Notes: a model not told the origin generated them from the sequence alone. 64,000 bases of DNA from Aquibium sp. A9E412 (GCF_030398335.1 NZ_JAOAOP010000002.1:62001-126000); one strand, 5' to 3'. Positions 40,416 through 50,695 are shown, counted from the stretch's first letter. Numbers and translations are program-made.

Positions 40416-40958
40416 ATGAGTGACCACATGTTCGTCGTGACCGGCGGTCCCGGGTCCGGCAAGAGCAGCCTGATCGCGGCGCTGGCCCGGCGCGGCGTCG
40501 CCGCCATGCCGGAGGCCGGCCGGGCGATCATCCGCGATCAGGTGCGGATCGGCGGCCGGGCTCTGCCGTGGGCCGACCGCGCCCTGTTCGCCGAGCTGAT
40601 GCTCGCCTGGGACCTGCGCTCGCATCACGAGGCCCTGGCCCGCGACGGGCCGGTCCTGATGGACCGCGGCATCCCCGACGTCGCGGGCTACCTGACGCTC
40701 TGCGGCCTGCCCGTGCCGGCGCATGTGGCGGCGGCGGCGGAGCGCCACCGGTACAATGCGCGCGTGTTCCTGGCGCCCCACTGGGAGGCCATCTTCACGC
40801 AGGACGGCGAGCGCCGGCAGGACCGGGCGGAGGCCGCGGCGACCGCCAGGGTCATGCGCGAGACCTACAGCCGGCTCGGCTACCGGCTCGTCGACCTGCC
40901 GCTGGCCGGGATCGAGGACCGCGCCGACTTCGTCGCCGCGCGCCTGCGGGGGGTGTGA
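40416..40958 (+). CDS. AAA family ATPase/predicted nucleotide kinase (AAA_28-like)
   Basis: 180-residue P-loop protein: Walker A FVVTGGPGSGKSSLIAALA at residues 6-24, a Walker-B-like VLMDRGIPDVAGYL near residue 85, and the lid-like FTQDGERRQDRAEAA. The arrangement is that of AAA_28 small ATPases (predicted NTPase or kinase). Substrate unknown. The 191 bp to tetR contain a 16-bp GC palindrome at 40278-40293 and no gene. Convergent with MerR, with repeat copy C between. Confidence 0.75.
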   Translation: MSDHMFVVTGGPGSGKSSLIAALARRGVAAMPEAGRAIIRDQVRIGGRALPWADRALFAELMLAWDLRSHHEALARDGPVLMDRGIPDVAGYLTLCGLPVPAHVAAAAERHRYNARVFLAPHWEAIFTQDGERRQDRAEAAATARVMRETYSRLGYRLVDLPLAGIEDRADFVAARLRGV

Positions 40959-41021
40959 GGGCTGCGCCCGACCGCAGTGGCGGACGAGGCGGCGCGGCCG
41001 GAGCGGAGCCGGCTTGGAGCT

Positions 41022-41117
41022 GACCCGCTTTTCACGGAACCGAAGATCGGCTCCAAGCTGTTGTCTTGGCGCGTTTCCAGACGGCGAACCGGCTTCCACG
41101 TCGCCTGGAAACGCTAG
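41022..41117 (+). repeat. intergenic repeat family, copy C
   Basis: CGCTTTTCACGGAACCGAAG, GATCGGCTCCAAGC, TTGTCTTGGCGCGTTTCCAG, ACGGCGAACCGG, hairpin CTTCCA-CGTCGCC-TGGAAA and the shortened end CGCTAG. Lies between convergent genes; the final CTAG contains the MerR stop codon (minus strand TAG, 41114-41116). Confidence 0.85.
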
Positions 41118-41647
41118 CGCACCTGGTCGAGCAGGCGCTTGCACTCCAGAAGGTCGAACAGCGCCTCCTGCAGCAGCGCGCGGTTGTCGCGCGACAGCGG
41201 CGCGGCGTCGGCCGCCACCGGCCCGTCCTCCTCGCGGCCGAGGCCGAAGAAGCGCCGGTTGGGCTTGACGCGCGGCTTGCCGACCAGCATCTCGTCGTCG
41301 GCCGCCGCCGGCTCGGGCGCGGCGCGCGCCGCCTCCTGCTGCTTGCGCTGGGCGATCGCCTCGATGGCCGCCACGTCGCCGCTGCCCACCGCGATGACGA
41401 ACTGGTTGCCGTTCTCGCGCAGCAGCTTCTGGACGCCCTTGATGGTGTAGCCCTGGTCGTAGAGCATGTGGCGGATGCCCTTGATGAGATCGACATCCTG
41501 CGGCCGGTAGTAGCGCCGGCCGCCGCCGCGCTTCATCGGCTTGATCTGCGAGAAGCGCGTCTCCCAGAAACGCAGCACGTGCTGCGGCAGGTCGAGTTCC
41601 TCCGCCACCTCGCTGATGGTGCGGAAGGCGTCCGGGCTCTTGTCCAT
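41114..41647 (-). CDS. MerR family transcriptional regulator
   Basis: 177 residues. MerR-type winged helix: [40 protein letters not shown] and [20 protein letters not shown]. No cysteine metal site, and the C-terminal part after residue 95 is Ala/Glu-rich followed by a short helix. This is the MerR gene that regularly follows ihfA in Hyphomicrobiales; its target is not known to me. Last gene of plsX-fabH-ihfA-merR. Stop codon supplied by the end of repeat copy C. Confidence 0.85.
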   Translation of the reverse strand: MDKSPDAFRTISEVAEELDLPQHVLRFWETRFSQIKPMKRGGGRRYYRPQDVDLIKGIRHMLYDQGYTIKGVQKLLRENGNQFVIAVGSGDVAAIEAIAQRKQQEAARAAPEPAAADDEMLVGKPRVKPNRRFFGLGREEDGPVAADAAPLSRDNRALLQEALFDLLECKRLLDQVR

Positions 41648-41737
41648 GCGGCCTCTCCCCCGCGGGGATGCGATTCGCGACTCATTTCAGCGGTTTGCCG
41701 GCGGCTTTTCAAGCCCGGCGGAAGCCGCTCCCCGGCG

Positions 41738-42061
41738 TCAGGCGCGCTCGGAGAGCTGGCGCGTGCGGTGCGCGCGCAGGATGCGGTCCTTGAGCACGTT
41801 GGAGGCCTTGAAGGTCATCACCTTGCGCGGCAGGATCGGCACCTCCTCGCCCGTCTTCGGGTTGCGGCCGATGCGCTCGCTCTTCTCGCGCACCTGGAAG
41901 GTGGCGAAGGAGGACAGCTTGACGGTCTCGCCGCGCACGATGGCCTCGCAGATTTCGTCCAGAACCATCTCGACGAGCTGGGCGGATTCGGTGCGCGACA
42001 GTCCGACCTTTCGGTAGACGGCCTCGGCAAGGTCGGCGCGCGTCAGTGTCTTTCCCCCCAT
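41738..42061 (-). CDS. ihfA: integration host factor subunit alpha
   Basis: 107 residues. DNA-bending HU/IHF fold: [40 protein letters not shown], the beta-arm signature [20 protein letters not shown] and ending SNVLKDRI. The conserved arm proline is present. The start at 42061 ([11 protein letters not shown]) matches family members better than an ATG 12 codons upstream; no strong RBS stands before either. It acts with IhfB in recombination and transcription. Confidence 0.93.
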   Translation of the reverse strand: MGGKTLTRADLAEAVYRKVGLSRTESAQLVEMVLDEICEAIVRGETVKLSSFATFQVREKSERIGRNPKTGEEVPILPRKVMTFKASNVLKDRILRAHRTRQLSERA

Positions 42062-42167
42062 ACGGCCGTCCGAAACCCAAACAACGAAAGCATTCAAACC
42101 ATTTCCGACGTTACAAAATTCCGCTCCGCCCGGTCAAGGACCCAGTCGGGCCGGATCGCTCCGCCGC

Positions 42168-43139
42168 CTACCAGCGCAGCACCGCCGCGCCCCAGGTGAA
42201 GCCGCCGCCCATCGCCTCCACCAGCACCAGGTCGCCGCGCTTGATCATGCCGCGATCGACGGCCACCGACAGCGCCAGCGGCACCGATGCGGCCGAGGTG
42301 TTGCCGTGCAGGTGGACGGTGGTGACGACCTTGTCCTCGGCGATGCCGAGCTTGCGGGCCGAGGCGTCGATGATGCGCTTGTTGGCCTGGTGCGGCACGA
42401 ACCAGTCGATCTCGTCGGCCGTCACGCCGGCCTCGCCGAGCGCGGCCTCCACCACGTCGGCGATCATCGCCACGGCATGCTTGAAGACCTCGCGGCCCTC
42501 CATGCGCAGATGGCCGACGGTGCCGGTCGTCGACGGGCCGCCGTCGACGTAGAGCTTCTCGCGATGGCTGCCGTCGGAGCGCAGGCTGGCCGACAGGATG
42601 CCGCGGTCCGACACCGTGCCCGCGCCCTCGCCCGCCTCCAGCACCAGCGCGCCGGCGCCGTCGCCGAACAGCACGCAGGTGGTGCGATCCGTCCAGTCGA
42701 GCAGCCGCGAGAAGGTCTCCGAGCCGATCACCAGCACGCGGCGCGCGCTGCCGCCGCGGATGTAGAGGTCGGCCGTCGTCAGCGCGTAGACGAAGCCGCT
42801 GCACACCGCCTGCATGTCGAAGGCGAAGCCGTGATGCATGCCGAGACGCTGCTGGATCTCGACCGCGGTGGCGGGAAAGGTGTTGTTGGGCGTCGAGGTG
42901 GCCAGCACGATCAGGTCGATGTCGTCCGGCGTCAGCCCGGCGTCGGCGAGCGCGCGGCGCGCGGCCGCCTCGCCGAGCGAGGCCGTCGTCTCGTCGTCGC
43001 CGGCGATGTGGCGCTGGCGGATGCCGGTGCGCTGGACGATCCAGTCGTCGGTGGTGTCGACGAGCGTCTCGAACTCGGCGTTCTTCATGATGCGGGCGGG
43101 CAACGCGGAGCCCACGCCGCGCACGACGGATCGAATCAT
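42168..43139 (-). CDS. fabH: 3-oxoacyl-ACP synthase III (beta-ketoacyl-ACP synthase FabH)
   Basis: 323 residues; starts type II fatty acid synthesis by condensing acetyl-CoA with malonyl-ACP. The catalytic triad is Cys113 ([12 protein letters not shown]), His in [11 protein letters not shown] and Asn in [14 protein letters not shown]. The first ATG is the family's [14 protein letters not shown] start. It begins 9 bp after the end of plsX in the same direction, the usual pair. Confidence 0.96.
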   Translation of the reverse strand: MIRSVVRGVGSALPARIMKNAEFETLVDTTDDWIVQRTGIRQRHIAGDDETTASLGEAAARRALADAGLTPDDIDLIVLATSTPNNTFPATAVEIQQRLGMHHGFAFDMQAVCSGFVYALTTADLYIRGGSARRVLVIGSETFSRLLDWTDRTTCVLFGDGAGALVLEAGEGAGTVSDRGILSASLRSDGSHREKLYVDGGPSTTGTVGHLRMEGREVFKHAVAMIADVVEAALGEAGVTADEIDWFVPHQANKRIIDASARKLGIAEDKVVTTVHLHGNTSAASVPLALSVAVDRGMIKRGDLVLVEAMGGGFTWGAAVLRW

Positions 43140-43148
43140 CTGCGAAGC

Positions 43149-44213
43149 CTACTGGTTGAGCGCGGCGCCGTCGGCGGGCGACCGGTCGGGGTTTGCCTCG
43201 CGCGCGTGATAAAGGTCAAGGCTGGAGCGCGTCTTTTCCAGAAGCCGGCTGCTGATCATCTCGTAGGCCAGCTCGACGGCCGCCGCGAATCCCTCCGCGT
43301 CGGCGCCGCCATGGCTCTTGACCACCAGCCCGTTGAGGCCGAGGAACACGCCGCCATTGATCTTGCGCACGTCCATCTTGTCGCGAAGCTGGGCGAAGGC
43401 GTCGCTGGCCAGCAGGTAGCCGAGGCGGGCGCGCCAGGTGCGGCCCATGGCGGCGCGCAGATAGCTGGCGATCTGCCGCGCCGTGCCCTCGGCCGCCTTG
43501 AGCGCGATGTTGCCGGCAAAGCCCTCCGTCACCACCACGTCGACCGTGCCCTTGCCGATGTCGTCGCCCTCCACGAAGCCGTGATAGGCCATCGATTCGA
43601 GCGCCGCCTCGCGCAGCATGCGGCCCGCCTCCTTGACCTCCTCCTGGCCCTTGATCTCCTCGACGCCGACATTGAGCAGGCCGACGCTCGGCCGCTCGAC
43701 CTCGAACAGCGCGTTGGCCATGGCGCTGCCGAGCAGCGCGAACTCGACGAGCTGGCGGGCGTCCGCGCCGATCGTGGCGCCGACGTCGAGCACGATGCTC
43801 TCGCCGCGAATCGTCGGCCAGATGGCGGCGATCGCCGGGCGCTCGATGCCGGCCAGCGTGCGCAGGCAGAACTTCGACATCGCCATCAGCGCGCCGGTGT
43901 TGCCGGCCGACACGCAGACGTCGGCCTCGCCGTTCTTGACCGCCTCGATGGCGCGCCACATGGAGGATTTCCAGCGGCCGTTGCGCAGCGCCTGGCTCGG
44001 CTTGTCGTCCATGCGCACCGCGACCTCGCAGTGCACGAACTCGCTCGCCCGGCGCACGGCCGGCCGGCGCTCGAGCGCCGGCAGCACGGCCTCCTCGCGC
44101 CCATAGAGCAGGAAACGCAGGTCGGGCCGCCGCTCGACGACCTTGTCCAGCCCCGCGAGGATGACCTCGGGGCCGTGGTCGCCGCCCATGGCATCAATCG
44201 AAATGCGTATCAC
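43149..44213 (-). CDS. plsX: phosphate acyltransferase PlsX
   Basis: 354 residues. Converts acyl-ACP and phosphate to acyl-phosphate, the donor for PlsY in phospholipid synthesis. Family start [20 protein letters not shown], core [38 protein letters not shown] and [15 protein letters not shown]. Membrane-associated, no TM helix. First of the plsX-fabH-ihfA-merR group; 114 bp after the DUF177 gene. Confidence 0.96.
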   Translation of the reverse strand: MIRISIDAMGGDHGPEVILAGLDKVVERRPDLRFLLYGREEAVLPALERRPAVRRASEFVHCEVAVRMDDKPSQALRNGRWKSSMWRAIEAVKNGEADVCVSAGNTGALMAMSKFCLRTLAGIERPAIAAIWPTIRGESIVLDVGATIGADARQLVEFALLGSAMANALFEVERPSVGLLNVGVEEIKGQEEVKEAGRMLREAALESMAYHGFVEGDDIGKGTVDVVVTEGFAGNIALKAAEGTARQIASYLRAAMGRTWRARLGYLLASDAFAQLRDKMDVRKINGGVFLGLNGLVVKSHGGADAEGFAAAVELAYEMISSRLLEKTRSSLDLYHAREANPDRSPADGAALNQ

Positions 44214-44327
44214 GCGCCAGCCGTCTCGTCCTGTGTCCGCCGGGCTCCCCAGGGTGCGGCGAAAATAGCGGTTTTGGCGGGGGGCACAACCGTCATTGTG
44301 GCAAAGCGGGGCGCCGCGCGCGCCCGT

Positions 44328-44879
44328 TCACCGCCGGCGCCGGAGTTTCGCCAGGCCGGCGCTGAGCGGGCCGCCGGTCTCCGCGCCCTCCGCCTCGGTG
44401 GTCGCGGCGTCGAGCGCGGCCCCCTGCTTGCGCGGGTAGGGATCGATGGCCAGCGCGAAGAACTCCTCGGCGACGGCGCCGACGTCGACCCGGTCGCCCT
44501 GCAGCGGCTCGGGCGGATCGTCGCCCTCGGGATCGAGCACCATCTCGCCGGCGTCGCGCTCCCGCCTGGCCAGCCGCGAGCGCGGCGGCACGAACAGCGC
44601 CGAGACCTCTTCCGACAGCGCGCTGACGACCGGCTCGAGCGTGACCACGCAGCGCTGCACGATGCGCGCCTCGACACGGCCCGACACGCGCACGCCGTCG
44701 CCGCGCCACGGCGCCACCGTCAGCGCGGCGTCGAAACGCTCGACCGCGGCCAGGCCGTGCGCTTCGGCGAGCGCGGCGCGCTGCGCGGCGTCCGCCTCGA
44801 TGGCGACCGGCAGGCCGCGCTTCGGCAGCGTGCCGACATGGACGACGAACGCCACCGGGCTTTCGGTCTCGCCGCTCAC
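44328..44879 (-). CDS. DUF177 domain protein (YceD-like)
   Basis: 183 residues. DUF177 features: two-part beta domain with ALTVAPWRGDGVRVSGRVEA, the RCVVTLEPV motif (one Cys kept of the CxxC-like pair), acidic EEVSALFVPP and the C-terminal DVGAVAEEFFALAIDPYPRK. In other bacteria YceD precedes rpmF-plsX and takes part in 23S rRNA maturation; here rpmF is absent between it and plsX. Its ATG overlaps the stop of the upstream gene (ATGA). Confidence 0.85.
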   Translation of the reverse strand: MSGETESPVAFVVHVGTLPKRGLPVAIEADAAQRAALAEAHGLAAVERFDAALTVAPWRGDGVRVSGRVEARIVQRCVVTLEPVVSALSEEVSALFVPPRSRLARRERDAGEMVLDPEGDDPPEPLQGDRVDVGAVAEEFFALAIDPYPRKQGAALDAATTEAEGAETGGPLSAGLAKLRRRR

Positions 44880-45421
44880 GGCACGGCCTCCCGCGGCGCG
44901 GGAAGCGGCAGCCGGCCCGACAAGAGCGTGTCGAGCGGCGTCAGCCCGAGGGCGGCCACCGCGGCGATCAGATGGCGTGCCAGATCGTCCGCCTCCGGCC
45001 AGGTCTCGGCGTCGGGCCGCACGTTGCGGCGCAGCGCCGCCGCCAGTTCGTCCGGCGCGTCGCGGTCGATCGCCGTGCCATAGGCCTCGGCGCGGCCGTA
45101 GAACATGCGCGCCAGCTTCTTCATGCGCTTGGGCACCGACAGGTCGCCGATGCCGAGCTCGCGCAGTGAATGGTCGACGTCGGTGAAGAAGGTGTCGGTG
45201 ACGGCCTGCGCGAGCTCCGCCGCCGCGCCGGTCTCGCCGCGCATGCGGTGCAGGAAGACGATCATGTGCGCCGACATCATCTCGAAGCGGCCGAGCGGCG
45301 TGTCGGGCACCTGCCAGCGCGCATAGAGCGCCGGCTGCCTAGCGGCTGCCACGATTTGCCCGTAGATCGCGTCGCTGAGGCCGCGATTGGCCTGGCCGCG
45401 GGCGAACAGGCGCTTGAACAT
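44876..45421 (-). CDS. ubiquinol-cytochrome c chaperone family protein
   Basis: 181 residues. CBP3/UQCC-like: LSDAIYGQIVAAARQPALYA, RFEMMSAHMIVFLHRMRGE, FFTDVDHSLRELGIGDLSVP and MKKLARMFYGRAEAYG. In mitochondria the homologue helps assemble the bc1 complex; the bacterial role is inferred. The ATG at 45421 is favoured over the ATG two codons earlier (45427) since GGAGG lies 9 bases before it. It heads the operon leading through DUF177 to plsX and is divergent from bamE. Confidence 0.88.
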   Translation of the reverse strand: MFKRLFARGQANRGLSDAIYGQIVAAARQPALYARWQVPDTPLGRFEMMSAHMIVFLHRMRGETGAAAELAQAVTDTFFTDVDHSLRELGIGDLSVPKRMKKLARMFYGRAEAYGTAIDRDAPDELAAALRRNVRPDAETWPEADDLARHLIAAVAALGLTPLDTLLSGRLPLPAPREAVP

Positions 45422-45544
45422 GGCCATTGGCCTCCTCTGGCGTCGGGCGGACGCTGTTGCATCGGGGTGCAAGGTGGTCTACCGCTTTTGCCGCCCGGCG
45501 CAAGGCCGCCGATGCCGGAGCGCGGCCGGGCGGAGACCATGGAG

Positions 45545-46048
45545 ATGTTGTTGCGGTATCGGGGAATCAAGACGGGCCGGCGTCCGGCCGCAGCACTGGC
45601 CGCCGCGCTGGGCGCGGCCGTCGTGCTGGCGGGCTGCACCGCGACCGACACGCTCAACCCGCGCGAGACGCTGACGCAGGGCTATGTCATCGATCCGGAG
45701 GCGCTGGAGCTTGTGCCGGTGGGCTCGAGCCGCGAGCAGGTGCTGCTGGCGCTCGGCACGCCGTCGACGACGGCGACCTTCGACAACGAGGTGTTCTACT
45801 ACATCTCCCAGACGCGCGTGCGCAACGCCGCCTTCATGCGGCCGCGGCTGGTCAACCAGCGCGTTCTGGCCGTCTATTTCGGCGACGAGGGCCGGGTGAC
45901 GCAGATCGCCGACTACGGGCTGAAGGACGGCAAGGTGTTCGACTTCATCTCGCGCACGACGCCGACCGGCGGCAAGGACCAGAGTTTCCTCGGCCAGCTG
46001 CTGTCGGGCGTGGCGAGCGGCGGCCTGCCCTCCAACCCCTTCCAGTAG
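45545..46048 (+). CDS. bamE: outer-membrane assembly lipoprotein BamE (SmpA/OmlA)
   Basis: 167 residues from ATG 45545. Lipoprotein signal ending in lipobox LAGC (AALGAAVVLAGC). SmpA/OmlA domain: ALELVPVGSSREQVLLALG followed by TPSTTATFDNEVFYYIS and the strand VLAVYFGDEGRVTQIADYG. Part of the BAM complex that inserts beta-barrels. ATG 45539, two codons earlier, is only 2-3 bases from the GGAG, so 45545 is preferred. Followed by a strong terminator. Confidence 0.92.
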   Translation: MLLRYRGIKTGRRPAAALAAALGAAVVLAGCTATDTLNPRETLTQGYVIDPEALELVPVGSSREQVLLALGTPSTTATFDNEVFYYISQTRVRNAAFMRPRLVNQRVLAVYFGDEGRVTQIADYGLKDGKVFDFISRTTPTGGKDQSFLGQLLSGVASGGLPSNPFQ

Positions 46049-46111
46049 CGCGCGCCGCCCGCGTCCCGGGCGGCATCGCACGCCGCTTCGGCGCGGCGCG
46101 CGGGCGGCAAG

Positions 46112-46147
46112 AAAAAACCCGCGGGAGGCGCGCTCCCGCGGGTTTTT
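46112..46147. terminator. bidirectional Rho-independent terminator (bamE/hppA)
   Basis: 10-bp perfect stem CCCGCGGGAG/CTCCCGCGGG (46118-46127 and 46133-46142) with a GCGCG loop, flanked by six A's on the left and five T's on the right, so it serves both convergent genes. Confidence 0.92.
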
Positions 46148-46168
46148 CGTCTCAGGCGGCCGCCGGGC

Positions 46169-48301
46169 TCAGTGGGCGAGCACGGCGAGCAGCAGAAGCG
46201 CCACGATGTTGGTGATCTTGATCATCGGGTTGACGGCCGGACCGGCGGTGTCCTTGTAGGGATCGCCGACCGTGTCGCCGGTCACCGAGGCCTTGTGCGC
46301 CTCGGAGCCCTTCTCGTGCTTGACCCCGTCCTTGTCGACGAAGCCGTCCTCGAAGGACTTCTTGGCGTTGTCCCAGGCGCCGCCGCCGGCGGTCATCGAG
46401 ATCGCCACGAACAGGCCGGTGGCGATGACGCCGAGCAGCATCGCGCCGACCGCCGAGAAGGCCTGGTCGGTGCCGGCGATCAGGTAGATCACGGCGAAGA
46501 CGACCAGCGGCGACAGCACCGGCAGCAGCGACGGCACGATCATCTCCTTGATCGCGGCACGCGTCAGCATGTCGACGGCGCGGCCGTAGTCGGGCTTCTC
46601 CTTGCCCTCCATGATGCCCGGCTTCTCGCGGAACTGGCGGCGCACCTCCTCGACCACCGCACCGCCGGCGCGGCCGACGGCCGTCATCGACAGGCCGCCG
46701 AACAGGAACGGCAGCAGGCCGCCGAACAGCAGGCCGACCACGACGTACGGGTTGGACAGCGAGAAGTCGACCGACACGCCCTCGAAGAAGCTGCCGGGCT
46801 CCGCATTGGCCGCGAAGTACTTCAGGTCCTCGGTGTAGGCGGCAAACAGCACCAGCGCGCCGAGACCGGCCGAGCCGATCGCGTAGCCCTTGGTCACCGC
46901 CTTGGTGGTGTTGCCGACGGCGTCGAGGGCGTCGGTCGTCTGGCGCACCTCGGCCGGCAGCTCGGCCATCTCGGCGATGCCGCCGGCGTTGTCGGTCACC
47001 GGACCGAAGGCGTCGAGCGCCACCACCATGCCGGCGAGCGCCAGCATCGTGGTCACCGCGATGGCGATGCCGAACAGGCCGGCCAGATTGAACGACACGA
47101 TGATGCCGGCGATGATGACGATCGCCGGCAGCGCCGTCGCCTCGAGCGAGACGGCCAGGCCCTGGATGACGTTGGTGCCGTGGCCGGTGACGGAGGCCTG
47201 GCTGATCGAGCGCACCGGACGATAGCCGACGCCGGTGTAGTACTCGGTGATCCAGATGATCAGGCCGGTGACGATCAGGCCGACGACGCCGCAGTAGAAC
47301 AGGTCGGCGCCGGTGAAGGCGACGTCGTTGCTGGCGGTGAACGTCTCGCCGCCGCCCAGCCACAGCCACACGATCAGCGCCAGCGCGACGACCGACAGCG
47401 CGGCGGTCGCCCAGAAGCCCTTGTAGAGGGCGCCCATGATCGAGTTGTTGGAGCCGAGCTTGACGAAGAAGGTGCCGGCGATCGAGGTCACCACGCAGGC
47501 CGCGCCGATGACCAGCGGGAACAGCATCAGCGTGAAGGCCGTGCCGCCGGTGAAGAAGATCGAGGCGAGCACCATGGTCGCCACGACCGTCACCACGTAG
47601 GTCTCGAACAGGTCGGCCGCCATGCCGGCGCAGTCGCCGACATTGTCGCCGACATTGTCGGCGATGGTGGCGGGATTGCGCGGATCGTCCTCGGGAATGC
47701 CGGCTTCCACCTTGCCGACGAGGTCGCCGCCGACGTCGGCACCCTTGGTGAAGATGCCGCCGCCCAGACGGGCGAAGATCGAGATCAGCGAGGCGCCGAA
47801 GCCGAGCGCGACCAGCGCGTCGATGACGGTGCGGTCGGTCGGCTCGTAGCCGAGCGGGCCGATGAGGATGGTGAAGTAGACCGACACGCCGAGCAGCGCC
47901 AGGCCGGCGACCAGAAGGCCGGTGATGGCGCCCGACTTGAAGGCGATGTCGAGGCCGGCGGCCAGGCTGTTGGCGGCCGCCTGCGCGGTGCGCACGTTGG
48001 CACGCACCGACACGTGCATGCCGATGAAGCCGGCAGCGCCCGACAGCACGGCGCCGATCAGGAAGCCGATCGCGGCGACGAAGGTGAGCAGCCACCAGGC
48101 GATCAGAAAGACGACGACGCCGACGATCAGAACCGTGGTGTACTGGCGGGTCAGGTAGGCCTGCGCCCCCTCGCGGATGGCGCCCGCGATTTCCTGCATG
48201 CGTGCGTTGCCCTGATCGGCGGCGAGAACCGATTGCGTCGCCCAGATCGCGTAGAGGACAGAAAGCAGGCCGCAGGCGATGACTACATAAAGCATGGTCA
48301 T
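46169..48301 (-). CDS. hppA: membrane-bound proton-translocating pyrophosphatase (K+-independent type)
   Basis: 710 residues, about 15-16 membrane helices. It couples PPi hydrolysis to H+ export or storage. The pyrophosphate-binding motif is [20 protein letters not shown] with [19 protein letters not shown] next to it, and a second acidic site is [18 protein letters not shown]. In the K+-specificity segment, [20 protein letters not shown], Lys and Thr occupy the positions that are Ala and Gly in the K+-dependent class, which marks it as K+-independent. Monocistronic; ends at the bidirectional terminator. Confidence 0.96.
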   Translation of the reverse strand: MTMLYVVIACGLLSVLYAIWATQSVLAADQGNARMQEIAGAIREGAQAYLTRQYTTVLIVGVVVFLIAWWLLTFVAAIGFLIGAVLSGAAGFIGMHVSVRANVRTAQAAANSLAAGLDIAFKSGAITGLLVAGLALLGVSVYFTILIGPLGYEPTDRTVIDALVALGFGASLISIFARLGGGIFTKGADVGGDLVGKVEAGIPEDDPRNPATIADNVGDNVGDCAGMAADLFETYVVTVVATMVLASIFFTGGTAFTLMLFPLVIGAACVVTSIAGTFFVKLGSNNSIMGALYKGFWATAALSVVALALIVWLWLGGGETFTASNDVAFTGADLFYCGVVGLIVTGLIIWITEYYTGVGYRPVRSISQASVTGHGTNVIQGLAVSLEATALPAIVIIAGIIVSFNLAGLFGIAIAVTTMLALAGMVVALDAFGPVTDNAGGIAEMAELPAEVRQTTDALDAVGNTTKAVTKGYAIGSAGLGALVLFAAYTEDLKYFAANAEPGSFFEGVSVDFSLSNPYVVVGLLFGGLLPFLFGGLSMTAVGRAGGAVVEEVRRQFREKPGIMEGKEKPDYGRAVDMLTRAAIKEMIVPSLLPVLSPLVVFAVIYLIAGTDQAFSAVGAMLLGVIATGLFVAISMTAGGGAWDNAKKSFEDGFVDKDGVKHEKGSEAHKASVTGDTVGDPYKDTAGPAVNPMIKITNIVALLLLAVLAH

Positions 48302-48483
48302 TGCCGATTTCCCTTGATTTGGGCCCCGATGATTCCCCTCCGCAGGCCCGTTCTCGACAAGGCCGGCGGAGCAGAAGCCACGCCGGCCTTTCGCAGCGGC
48401 TTATGCGAAACAGGCCGAAGAACGTCAAGGTTTTGTTGCGTTTGTGCCGCGCTTCGGCCACATAGCGCCGGCGGCGGGGCGGC

Positions 48484-49737
48484 TCAGCCGCGCAGCCGCC
48501 GGCGCAGCGCGAGCGCGCCGAGCGCGGCCAGGCACAGCGCCGCCACCGGCAGCGCGATCCAGTTCAGCATCTCCCAGCCGAAGGCGTTGTAGACCTGGCC
48601 CGACATCAGCGAGGCGAAGGCGACGGTCGAGAACAGGATCAGGTCGTGCACGCCCTGCACCTTGTTCTTCTCCGAGGCGCGGTAGCATTCGGCGACCATC
48701 GCCGTGGCGCCGATGAAGCCGAAGTTCCAGCCGACGCCGAGCAGGATCAGCGCCAGCCAGAACTGCCACAGCGCAACCCCCGACAGCGCGACCAGCGCGC
48801 AGCCGATCAGAAGCGCCAGGCCGAAGGCGACGATGCGCTCCTTGCCGAAGCGGGCGATCAGCGAGCCGGTGACGAAGCTCGGCGCATACATCGCCATCAC
48901 GTGCCAGGAGATGCCGAGCGTCGCCTCGTCGGGCGTGAAGCCGCAGCCGACCATGGCGAGCGGCGCGCCGGTCATCACGAAGCTCATCAGCGCGAAGGCG
49001 CCGACGCCGCAGAAAAGCGCCACCAGAAAGCGCGGCTGCAGCAGGATCTCGCGCATCGGCCGGGCCGGCGCGTCGTCGTCGAGGACGGCCGACGGCGCGT
49101 CCTGGGGCAGGCGCAGGAAGGACAGGATGAGGGCGCCGATCGCCGACAGGCCGATGATGGCGGCAAACGAGCCCGCGAACATCACCGGCGCGAACAGCTC
49201 GCGGGTGTAGATGACGGTCTGCGGCCCGATGATCGCGGCGAAGACGCCGCCGCCGAGCACCCAGGAGATGGCGCGCGGCTTGAACGAGGCGGGCGCGTTG
49301 TCGACCGCGGCGAAACGGTACTGCTGGGTGAAGGCATGGCCGCAGCCGATCAGCAGCGCGCCGACGGCGAACAGCCAGAAGCCCATCTGGAACAGCGCCA
49401 GGGCGGCGATCAGGCCGCCCAGCGCCATGACGCCGGTGCCGGCGACGAAGCCGTGCCGCCGGCCGACATGGCGCATCAGAACGGCGGCCGGCAGGGCGCC
49501 GAGCGCCACGCCGATGTTGAAACCGGTGACCGGGGCCGTGGCGAGCGACTTGTCGGCGCCCAGCAGGTAGAAGCCGGCGAGCCCGCCCATCGAGATGGTG
49601 ATCGGCGCCGAGGCGCCGACGACGGCCTGCGCGGCGGCGAGGATCAGCGCGGTGCGGCGCGCCTCGCGATGCAGGCCGGCGGTGTCGGACGCGCCGCCGG
49701 ACGCCATGGGGCGCGACGGGGCGTCGAGCCGGCTCAC
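48484..49737 (-). CDS. MFS transporter
   Basis: 417 residues with 12 hydrophobic segments. The cytoplasmic loop between TM2 and TM3 reads [20 protein letters not shown], the usual MFS motif A place (RxGRR). A mid-protein loop ([20 protein letters not shown]) separates the two six-helix halves. Substrate unknown. GTG at 49737 overlaps the nusB stop (GTGA), which suggests coupling; ATG at 49707 is an alternative. It is the last gene of the glyA-to-nusB group. Confidence 0.82.
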   Translation of the reverse strand: MSRLDAPSRPMASGGASDTAGLHREARRTALILAAAQAVVGASAPITISMGGLAGFYLLGADKSLATAPVTGFNIGVALGALPAAVLMRHVGRRHGFVAGTGVMALGGLIAALALFQMGFWLFAVGALLIGCGHAFTQQYRFAAVDNAPASFKPRAISWVLGGGVFAAIIGPQTVIYTRELFAPVMFAGSFAAIIGLSAIGALILSFLRLPQDAPSAVLDDDAPARPMREILLQPRFLVALFCGVGAFALMSFVMTGAPLAMVGCGFTPDEATLGISWHVMAMYAPSFVTGSLIARFGKERIVAFGLALLIGCALVALSGVALWQFWLALILLGVGWNFGFIGATAMVAECYRASEKNKVQGVHDLILFSTVAFASLMSGQVYNAFGWEMLNWIALPVAALCLAALGALALRRRLRG

Positions 49738-50237
49738 GAGGCGTCCGTGCCGCGCCCCTCGCCGCGCAGGCGGCGGGCGGCGCGGTCGAGAACGGCGTTG
49801 ACGAGCTTCGGCTCCTCGCCCTCGTAGAACGCCTTGGCGATGTCGACATACTCCGACACGATGACGGCGACCGGCACCTCGGCACGCTTGGCCAGCTCGT
49901 AGACGCCGGCGCGCAGGATGGCGCGCAGCGTGGAATCGAGCCGCGACAGCGGCCAGTCCTCGGTGAGCGAGCGGCGAATCAGCGGATCGAGCGTCTTCTG
50001 GTTCTCCACCACCCCGGCCAGGATGGCGCGGAACCACTGCGGGTCGGCCTCGCGGTAGACGGCGCCGTCGATCTCCTTGCCGAGCCGGAAGGCCTCGTAT
50101 TCGGCGGTGATCTCCAAAAGGCCGCTGCCGGCGACGTCCATCTGGTAGAGCGCCTGCACCGCCGCCAGGCGGGCGGCGCCGCGCTTGTTGGCCGGGCGCG
50201 GCGCGCGCGGCGCGTCGCTCGATGCGGGAGCAGCCAT
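49734..50237 (-). CDS. nusB: transcription antitermination factor NusB
   Basis: 167 residues, all-helical. Family core: [20 protein letters not shown] near the N-terminus with a short basic leader, and [20 protein letters not shown] then [20 protein letters not shown] and FVN-like [14 protein letters not shown] at the end. Binds boxA RNA with NusE/S10 in rRNA antitermination. The ribH stop is 2 bp upstream, the normal ribH-nusB pair. Confidence 0.95.
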   Translation of the reverse strand: MAAPASSDAPRAPRPANKRGAARLAAVQALYQMDVAGSGLLEITAEYEAFRLGKEIDGAVYREADPQWFRAILAGVVENQKTLDPLIRRSLTEDWPLSRLDSTLRAILRAGVYELAKRAEVPVAVIVSEYVDIAKAFYEGEEPKLVNAVLDRAARRLRGEGRGTDAS

Positions 50238-50239
50238 CG

Positions 50240-50695
50240 TCAGGCTCCGAGCCGCTCGCGCAGGGCGATCATGGTCAACGCGGTGCGCGCGGCGAAGCCG
50301 CCCTTGTCGCCCTCGCTGCGGCGCGCCCGCGCCCAGGCCTGCTCGGCGTTCTCGACCGTCAGGATGCCGTTGCCGATGGCGAGCGATTCCTCGACCGCCA
50401 GGTCCATCAGCGCGCGCGCGGATTCATTGGCCACGATCTCGAAATGGTGCGTCTCGCCGCGAATCACGCAGCCGAGCGCGATGAAACCGTCATAGGCCTC
50501 GTCGTCGGAGACGTCGCTGTCGAGCGCATAGGCGATGGCGGCCGGGATCTCCAGCGCGCCCGGCACGGTGACCACGTCGGCGCTCGCGCCGGCCGCCTCG
50601 AGGGCGGCTTTCGCGCCCTCCAAAAGCGCGTCGGACAGCTCGTCGTAGTAGCGCGCTTCGACGATCAAAAGCTTCGGGGCTTCGGACTTTGCCAT
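50240..50695 (-). CDS. ribH: 6,7-dimethyl-8-ribityllumazine synthase
   Basis: 151 residues. Core motifs: [34 protein letters not shown] (catalytic His) and [17 protein letters not shown]. Joins ribityl-aminouracil and dihydroxybutanone phosphate in the penultimate step of riboflavin synthesis. The ATG at 50695 has GGAGA 7 bases upstream; the longer open frame is a shadow. 44 bp after ribE. Confidence 0.96.
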   Translation of the reverse strand: MAKSEAPKLLIVEARYYDELSDALLEGAKAALEAAGASADVVTVPGALEIPAAIAYALDSDVSDDEAYDGFIALGCVIRGETHHFEIVANESARALMDLAVEESLAIGNGILTVENAEQAWARARRSEGDKGGFAARTALTMIALRERLGA

